Positions 3,601 to 5,424 of a stretch of DNA of 5,424 nt are shown here, one piece after another. Made by a program: the position numbers and the translations under genes. Origin of the DNA: Rubrivivax sp. (GTDB lineage Bacteria; Pseudomonadota; Gammaproteobacteria; Burkholderiales; Burkholderiaceae_C); contig JAIXSD010000519.1 in NCBI GenBank assembly GCA_027484885.1, positions 1-5,424 on the forward strand, given 5' to 3'. Below the pieces are notes generated by a model. It had not been told where the DNA came from. It worked only from the letters and a program-made list of their open reading frames with translations, and searched no databases. Every line of letters begins with the position of its first letter. Position 1 is the stretch's first letter.

Positions 3601-5424
3601 CTGCGGGCCCTGAACAGCGATCAGCTGCGCGCGCTGGGCTCCGAGCAATGGGCCGCGCTGACCACGGCGCAAGTCAATGCCCTGACGCCCAGCCAGCTGC
3701 AAAGCTTGGGCAGCGAAGACCTCAACGCCCTGAGCACGGCCCAGTTCCGCGTCATCGGTTCGGCACAGATCGCCGCCCTGGGCAGCGACCAGCTGCGCAG
3801 CCTGCAAAGCGAGGACCTGGCCGCCATCGGCAGCACCGGCCTGCGTGGCCTGAGCGCCGCCCAGCTGGGCGCACTGGGCACCGAGCAAATCGTGGCCATG
3901 GCCAGCAGCCAGTTCGCGGCGCTGAACAGCGCCCAGGTGCAGGGCCTGCGCACTGACCAGCTGGTGGCCTTGCAGAGCGAGGACCTGCGCGCGCTCAGCT
4001 CTGCCGCCATCCGCGCCTTGGGCAGCGAGCAGTTCCAGGCCCTGGGCTCGGACCAGATCGCCGCCCTCACCACCGCCCAGATCGCGGCCCTGAGCACCGG
4101 CCCCGTCAACCAGCTGGCCCTGCTCAGCACCGATGAGATCCGCGCCCTCAGCACCGCCCAGGTGGCCGTGCTGAACAGCGCCCAGATCCAGGGTTTCAGC
4201 AGCGATCAGATCGCGGCCATGGCCACCGACGATTTGCAAGCCCTCAATCTGAATGCGATCAAGGCCCTGGCCAGCGACCGCCTGGCCGCCCTGGGCAGCG
4301 ATCAGTGGGCGGCGCTCACCACCGCCCAGGTCAATGCCCTGAGCAGCGCCCAGGTGCAGAGCCTGGCGACCGAGGACTTGAACGCGCTGACCAGCGTTCA
4401 GTTCCGCGCCCTCAATTCCGCCCAGCTCGGCGCCCTGAGCAGTGATCAGATCAAGGCCCTGACCACCGAGGATCTGGCCGCCCTCAACACCAATGCCTGG
4501 AAAGGCTTGAGCGCCAGTCAGCTGGCCGCACTGGGCAGCGACCAGATCATCGCCCTGAGCACCGCGCAGGCGGCCGCCATCAACAGCGCCCAGATCGCCG
4601 GCCTGCGCACCGAGCAGATGGCCCGCCTGGCCACCGACGACCTGGCCGCGCTGAACAGCGCCGCCCTGCGCGCGCTCAGCTCCGAGCAGCTGCGCGCCCT
4701 GGGCTCGGACCAGATCGCCGCCCTGGGCACGCAGCAAATCAACAGCCTGACGGCGGCCCAGATCCAAAGCCTGTCCAGCGAGGACCTGAACGCGCTGAGC
4801 AGCAACCAGTTCCGCGCCCTGAATTCCTCACAGATCGCCCTGATCCTGACCGAGCAGATCCGCACCCTGAGCACCGAAGACCTGGCCGCCATCAGCACCA
4901 ACGGATTGCGCGGCCTGAGCGCGGCGCAGATCGGCGTGCTCGGCAGCGATCAGCTGATCGCGCTCACCACCGCCCAGGTGTCCGCCCTCAACAGCGTGCA
5001 GGTCGCGGGCTTGCAAGCCAGCCAGATCGCCAAACTGGCCACCGATGACCTGCAAGCGCTCAACAGCGCTGCCCTGCGCGCGCTCAGCAGCGAGCAGCTC
5101 GCCGCCCTGAGCAGCGATCAATGGGTGAGCCTGAGCACCAACCAGATCAACAGCCTGACCGCGGCCCAGGTGCAGAGCCTGGCCAGTGACGATCTCAATG
5201 CGCTCAGCACGGCCCAGTTCCGCGCCCTGAGCTCGGCCCAGATCGCCCTGATCCTCACCGAGCAGATCCGCACCCTCAGCACCGAGGACCTGGCCGCCAT
5301 CAGCACCGCCGGGCTCAAGGGCCTGAGCGCCAGCCAGCTCGGCGTGCTGGGCAGCGAGCAGCTGGTGGCCTTGACCACCGCCCAGGTCAACGCCCTGAGC
5401 AGCAGCCAGGTGCTGGGCCTGCGC
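1..5424 (+). CDS. Internal part of a giant octapeptide-repeat protein (both ends outside the window)
   Basis: Frame +1 is open through all 1808 codons, and all of it is repeat. I do not recognise a named family with certainty. The unit is L-x-[S/T]-x-Q-[I/L/V]-x-[A/G], present as 225 complete units plus a final Leu-Arg. Positions 1 and 6 are hydrophobic, position 3 is almost always Ser or Thr, position 4 is often Asp/Glu/Ala, and position 8 is small. There is no cysteine, one tyrosine (codon 1216-1218) and five prolines. Repeats differ largely by synonymous or conservative changes, and every length irregularity is a multiple of three, so the frame is under selection as protein. No start, ribosome binding site, signal peptide, membrane segment, secretion signal or catalytic domain is visible; these would lie in flanking DNA. 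Ser/Thr before an acidic or Gln residue resembles helix N-capping, so a solenoid of very short helices is possible (inference). A giant adhesin or secreted stalk is a plausible role, unproven here. Confidence 0.93.
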   Translation, partial: MNSAQLSAISSDQMRTLSTEDLAALSSAGLRGLRAEQLAALSTDQIVAMGSQQFAALNSVQAQGLRTDQIAALQSEDLRALSTAVIRSLGSEQIAALGSDQIAVLGTAQLSAMASAPVNQLAALSTDEIRAFTTAQMAVLNSAQIGGLRSDQIAALQTEDLRAIQSGALRALSSEQLAALSSDQMAALGTAQLNALSSAQIRSLDSEHLNALTATQWQAISSAQTAALLTDQIASLGTEDWAAIGTAGLRGLSSAQFDSLGTGGKVAALTTAQAAALSSSQIAGLQVQAMQTEDLRALSTAAIRALSSEQLGSLSSDSQQALSTQQVAALSSVQIQGLGNSLKDFSSGQFAAMNSSQVAAMGSDQVQALDVSDLAALNTSALRGLDAGQLAALSSDQLIGLGTQQYAVLNSAQVQSLSAAQMAKLATDDLRALNSGALRGLSTEQLAGLGSDQLAALGTQQVNALTQTQLQGLSSEDLNAFTTQQFQAMNSAQVGALSSDQLRTLQSEDLVAIGSAGWRGLSSTQLGALSTDQIVALSTQQFAALNSVQVQGLRSDQMAKIATDDLQAINSAALRALGSDQLAALGSDQWAALSSAQVNALSSVQIQSLSSEDLNALTTAQFRAMNSAQVAAIASDQIRSLQSEDLAALSTAGLRGLSAGQIGALSSDQIVALSTAQAAALNSAQVQALSTEQISHLQTEDLRALSTAAIRALSTDQMRALDSEQIAALSTAQIAALSSSPINQLAVLSSDEIRALNSAQIGALGSAQIGGFSSDQFASLATDDLSAINTRALQAVATDRLAALGSDQIAALTTAQVNALSSSQIQSWGSEDLNALSTAQFRALNSAQIAALGTDQVRSLATDDLAAIHTGAWRGFSAAQLAVLGTDQIIAISTAQAAALNSAQVAGLQASQMAKIATDDLQAINSAALRALNSEQLAALSSEQWQALSSSQLNALSSAQIQSLASEDLNALNTAQFRALNSAQVAALTTDQLRPLASEDLAAISTAALRGLSAGQLGALGTDQIVALSTAQVAVLNSAQVSGLRNDQLAKMASDDLQALNSAALRALNSEQLGALGSDQLAALSTVQVNALSSVQIQSLSSEDLNAFTTAQFRAMNSAQIAAISSDQMRGLQTEDLAAISTLGLRGLSATQLAALGTDQIVALSSSQAAALNSAQVAGLRTDQIARMETDDLRALNSAALRALNSDQLRALGSEQWAALTTAQVNALTPSQLQSLGSEDLNALSTAQFRVIGSAQIAALGSDQLRSLQSEDLAAIGSTGLRGLSAAQLGALGTEQIVAMASSQFAALNSAQVQGLRTDQLVALQSEDLRALSSAAIRALGSEQFQALGSDQIAALTTAQIAALSTGPVNQLALLSTDEIRALSTAQVAVLNSAQIQGFSSDQIAAMATDDLQALNLNAIKALASDRLAALGSDQWAALTTAQVNALSSAQVQSLATEDLNALTSVQFRALNSAQLGALSSDQIKALTTEDLAALNTNAWKGLSASQLAALGSDQIIALSTAQAAAINSAQIAGLRTEQMARLATDDLAALNSAALRALSSEQLRALGSDQIAALGTQQINSLTAAQIQSLSSEDLNALSSNQFRALNSSQIALILTEQIRTLSTEDLAAISTNGLRGLSAAQIGVLGSDQLIALTTAQVSALNSVQVAGLQASQIAKLATDDLQALNSAALRALSSEQLAALSSDQWVSLSTNQINSLTAAQVQSLASDDLNALSTAQFRALSSAQIALILTEQIRTLSTEDLAAISTAGLKGLSASQLGVLGSEQLVALTTAQVNALSSSQVLGLR
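337..369 (+). repeat. 11-residue proline unit (A-P-V-N-Q-L-A-A), copy 1
   Basis: This unit has three residues more than an octad. It carries Pro at 349-351 followed by Val-Asn-Gln-Leu-Ala, and is followed directly by the octad ending DEIRA. It marks long modules only. Proline is otherwise almost absent from the protein, so this is probably a kink or loop in the repeat structure (inference). Confidence 0.85.
610..1011 (+). repeat. Module 2, short type, degenerate and apparently hybrid
   Basis: It opens with a variant octad 0 (SEHLNA, His replacing Asp). It is 402 bp instead of 408 because of a nine-residue unit at 778-804 (G-G-K) and a five-residue unit at 853-867. Octads 11 and 12 (868-915) read TEDLRA and STAAIRA, the signature of long modules, yet the ten-octad insertion is missing. 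The octad at 940-963 has Gln where a hydrophobic residue is expected. It is either a long module that lost its insertion or a recombinant. Confidence 0.82.
1012..1416 (+). repeat. Module 3, short type, degenerate first octad
   Basis: Octad 0 is reduced to seven residues (L-G-N-S-L-K-D, 1012-1032), losing the EDLNA signature and making the module 405 bp. Octad 4 is altered to VSDLAA at 1105-1128. From octad 9 (1225) onward it is regular, with AQMAK at octad 10 and ATDDLRA at octad 11. It holds the only tyrosine of the window, in octad 8. Confidence 0.85.
1417..1824 (+). repeat. Module 4, short type, full 408 bp
   Basis: This is the first fully regular 17-octad module. Octad 0 SSEDLNA is at 1417-1440, octad 4 SEDLVA at 1513-1536, and octad 5 has Trp (AGWRG, 1537-1560). 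Octad 10 ends in Lys, octad 11 is ATDDLQA at 1681-1704, and octad 14 has Trp at 1753-1776. It ends with SSVQIQS at 1801-1824. Confidence 0.92.
1825..2481 (+). repeat. Module 5, long type, complete 657 bp
   Basis: Acidic octads are at 1825 (EDLNA), 1921 (EDLAA), 2089 (EDLRA), 2242 (DEIRA) and 2338 (TDDLSA), spaced 4, 7, 6, 4 and 6 octads. The ten octads plus three residues starting at 2089 have no counterpart in short modules; the six octads from 2338 correspond to octads 11-16 of a short module. It is one of two complete long modules in the window. Confidence 0.92.
2209..2241 (+). repeat. 11-residue proline unit (S-P-I-N-Q-L-A-V), copy 2
   Basis: It lies 1872 bp after copy 1, the shortfall from 1881 matching exactly the 9 bp lost in modules 2 and 3. 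Ile replaces Val after the proline (2221-2223). The DEIRA octad follows at 2242-2265. Confidence 0.87.
2482..2889 (+). repeat. Module 6, short type, full 408 bp
   Basis: Octad 0 begins with Trp where Leu is normal (W-G-S-E-D-L-N-A, 2482-2505). Octad 4 is ATDDLAA instead of SEDLAA (2578-2601), and octad 5 is H-T-G-A-W-R-G. Octad 10 ends in Lys (SQMAK), and octad 11 is ATDDLQA at 2746-2769. All 17 octads keep length eight. Confidence 0.92.
2890..3297 (+). repeat. Module 7, short type, full 408 bp
   Basis: Octad 0 is ASEDLNA at 2890-2913 and octad 4 ASEDLAA at 2986-3009. Octad 3 ends in Pro (2983-2985), one of only two prolines outside the 11-residue units. Octad 10 is N-D-Q-L-A-K and octad 11 ASDDLQA. 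Its last octad, SSVQIQS, and the start of module 8 closely match the module 4/5 junction. Confidence 0.92.
3298..3705 (+). repeat. Module 8, short type, full 408 bp
   Basis: Octad 0 is SSEDLNA at 3298-3321 and octad 4 TEDLAA at 3394-3417. Octad 10 ends in Arg instead of Lys, octad 11 is METDDLRA, and octad 14 has Trp (SEQWAA). Octad 16 contains a proline (T-P-S-Q-L-Q-S, Pro at 3688-3690). It is the last short module before the next long one. Confidence 0.92.
3706..4362 (+). repeat. Module 9, long type, complete 657 bp
   Basis: It begins exactly 1881 bp after module 5. Acidic octads fall at 3706, 3802, 3970, 4123 and 4219 with the same 4-7-6-4-6 spacing as module 5. Octad 10 ends in Ala (DQLVA), as long modules do. 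The late octad NLNAIKA at 4243-4266 is an unusual form of the NSAALRA type. Confidence 0.92.
4090..4122 (+). repeat. 11-residue proline unit (G-P-V-N-Q-L-A-L), copy 3
   Basis: It lies exactly 1881 bp after copy 2, with Pro at 4102-4104, and is again followed by the DEIRA octad (4123-4146). The residues P, N, Q, L, A are the same in all three copies, while the residue before Pro varies (Ala, Ser, Gly). Confidence 0.87.
4363..4770 (+). repeat. Module 10, short type, full 408 bp
   Basis: Octad 0 is ATEDLNA at 4363-4386. Octad 3 ends I-K-A, and octad 5 is T-N-A-W-K-G, with Lys replacing the usual Arg. Octad 10 ends in Arg (EQMAR), and octad 11 is ATDDLAA at 4627-4650. The final two octads (INS, then LTAAQIQS) introduce a variant shared with module 11. 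Confidence 0.92.
4771..5178 (+). repeat. Module 11, short type, full 408 bp
   Basis: Octad 0 is SSEDLNA at 4771-4794. Octads 2 and 3 carry the unusual QIALILTEQIRT stretch, found otherwise only in module 12. Octad 10 is ASQIAK, octad 11 ATDDLQA at 5035-5058, and octad 14 has Trp (SDQWVS, 5107-5130). It is the closest relative of module 12. Confidence 0.92.
5179..5424 (+). repeat. Module 12, truncated by the window end
   Basis: Octad 0 is ASDDLNA at 5179-5202 (Asp for Glu). It runs through octad 9 (5395-5418) plus Leu-Arg of octad 10. The part that separates short from long modules (octads 10 and 11) is not in the window. From the order seen upstream I expect a short module. Confidence 0.88.

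Larger units (their letters stand above)
1825..3705 (+). repeat. Level-3 repeat: one complete long-short-short-short block, 1881 bp
   Basis: Module 5 (657 bp) plus modules 6, 7 and 8 (3 x 408 bp) make 1881 bp, 627 residues. The preceding block (module 1 to module 4) is 9 bp shorter because of small in-frame losses. The next block starts at 3706 with module 9 and is cut off at the window end after two and a part short modules. Confidence 0.8.
1..5424 (+). repeat. Level-1 tandem array: 24 bp / octapeptide units
   Basis: Units of 24 bp run from base 1 without a break. Only six units are not eight residues long: three of 11 residues (337-369, 2209-2241, 4090-4122), one of 9 (778-804), one of 5 (853-867) and one of 7 (1012-1032). 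These lengths add up exactly: 225 units with a net gain of six residues, plus the two residues at the end, give 1808 codons. Copies are diverged at DNA level, so this is an old coding repeat and not a simple minisatellite. Confidence 0.95.

Noticed and set aside
648..3956. Open frames in other + frames, rich in Arg, Pro, Gly and Gln
   Set aside because: They are shifted readings of the same GC-rich repeats. The +1 frame alone is open throughout, and changes between repeats are mostly silent or conservative in that frame.
2218..4767. An antisense open frame of about 850 codons, and several shorter antisense frames with a repeated GAQG/LGAVQ pattern
   Set aside because: It mirrors the octad period of the sense gene and stays open because sense codons that give antisense stops in that register (TTA, CTA, TCA) are avoided. 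Its repeated residues follow from the sense repeat.
1..5424. TAL-effector type DNA-binding repeats, because L-T/S-x-x-Q-V/I-x-A-I/L resembles the first helix of a TALE repeat
   Set aside because: TALE repeats are 33-35 residues with a second helix and a variable pair. Here the period is 8 residues, and neither the glycine-rich loop nor the second helix is present. The likeness is limited to a capped helix start.
1..5424. RTX calcium-binding nonapeptides, leucine-rich repeats or pentapeptide repeats
   Set aside because: There is no GGxGxD motif, no 20-29 residue LxxLxLxxN pattern, and no five-residue A(D/N)LxX period. The period is clearly eight.
1..5424. Coiled coil with heptad repeats
   Set aside because: Hydrophobic residues recur at 5-3-5-3 spacing with a period of 8, and Ser/Thr-Gly/Asn positions would break a continuous helix. 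Heptads are not seen.
1..5424. CRISPR array or non-coding minisatellite
   Set aside because: There are no identical repeats separated by unique spacers. Units are contiguous, diverged, and keep one reading frame with synonymous variation.

Overview
The whole window is the inside of one giant protein gene. Reading frame +1 is open from base 1 to base 5424 (1808 codons) with no stop, no start signal and no gene end. Every codon belongs to a tandem octapeptide array. I see no RNA gene, mobile element, promoter, terminator or intergenic gap. The DNA is GC-rich, most third positions are G or C, leucine codons are CTG/CTC/TTG, and TTA and CTA are avoided. This suggests a high-GC proteobacterium, plausibly of the Burkholderiales, but that is an inference from composition and from my general memory that long arrays of this kind occur in very large proteins of such bacteria.

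The array has three levels. Level 1 is an eight-residue (24 bp) unit of the form L-x-[S/T]-x-Q-[I/L/V]-x-[A/G]; I count 225 complete units plus two residues. Level 2 is a module of 17 octads (136 residues, 408 bp), in which each octad position has its own signature: octad 0 EDLNA, 1 AQFRA, 2 NSAQ, 4 EDLAA, 5 AGLRG, 6 SAxQLGA, 7 DQIVA, 9 NSAQVxG, 10 DQxAK, 11 TDDLQA, 12 NSAALRA, 13 SEQLxA, 15 AQVNA, 16 QIQS. A longer module version has 10 extra octads plus 3 residues (657 bp) and carries a P-[V/I]-N-Q motif. Level 3 is the order long-short-short-short, with a period of 1881 bp (627 residues).

Layout: module 1 (long, 5' end cut off) 1-609; module 2 610-1011 and module 3 1012-1416 (short, degenerate); module 4 1417-1824 (short); module 5 (long) 1825-2481; modules 6-8 (short) 2482-2889, 2890-3297, 3298-3705; module 9 (long) 3706-4362; modules 10 and 11 (short) 4363-4770, 4771-5178; module 12 (cut off) 5179-5424.

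The function cannot be read from this window because both termini, where a secretion signal, anchor or catalytic domain would lie, are outside it. The protein stretch has no cysteine, one tyrosine and five prolines. Its repeats look like short N-capped helical turns, which would fit a very long helical solenoid or stalk. A giant surface or secreted protein is the most plausible setting, but this is inference. Codon patterns show that the array grew by copying whole modules and has since been held at the protein level.
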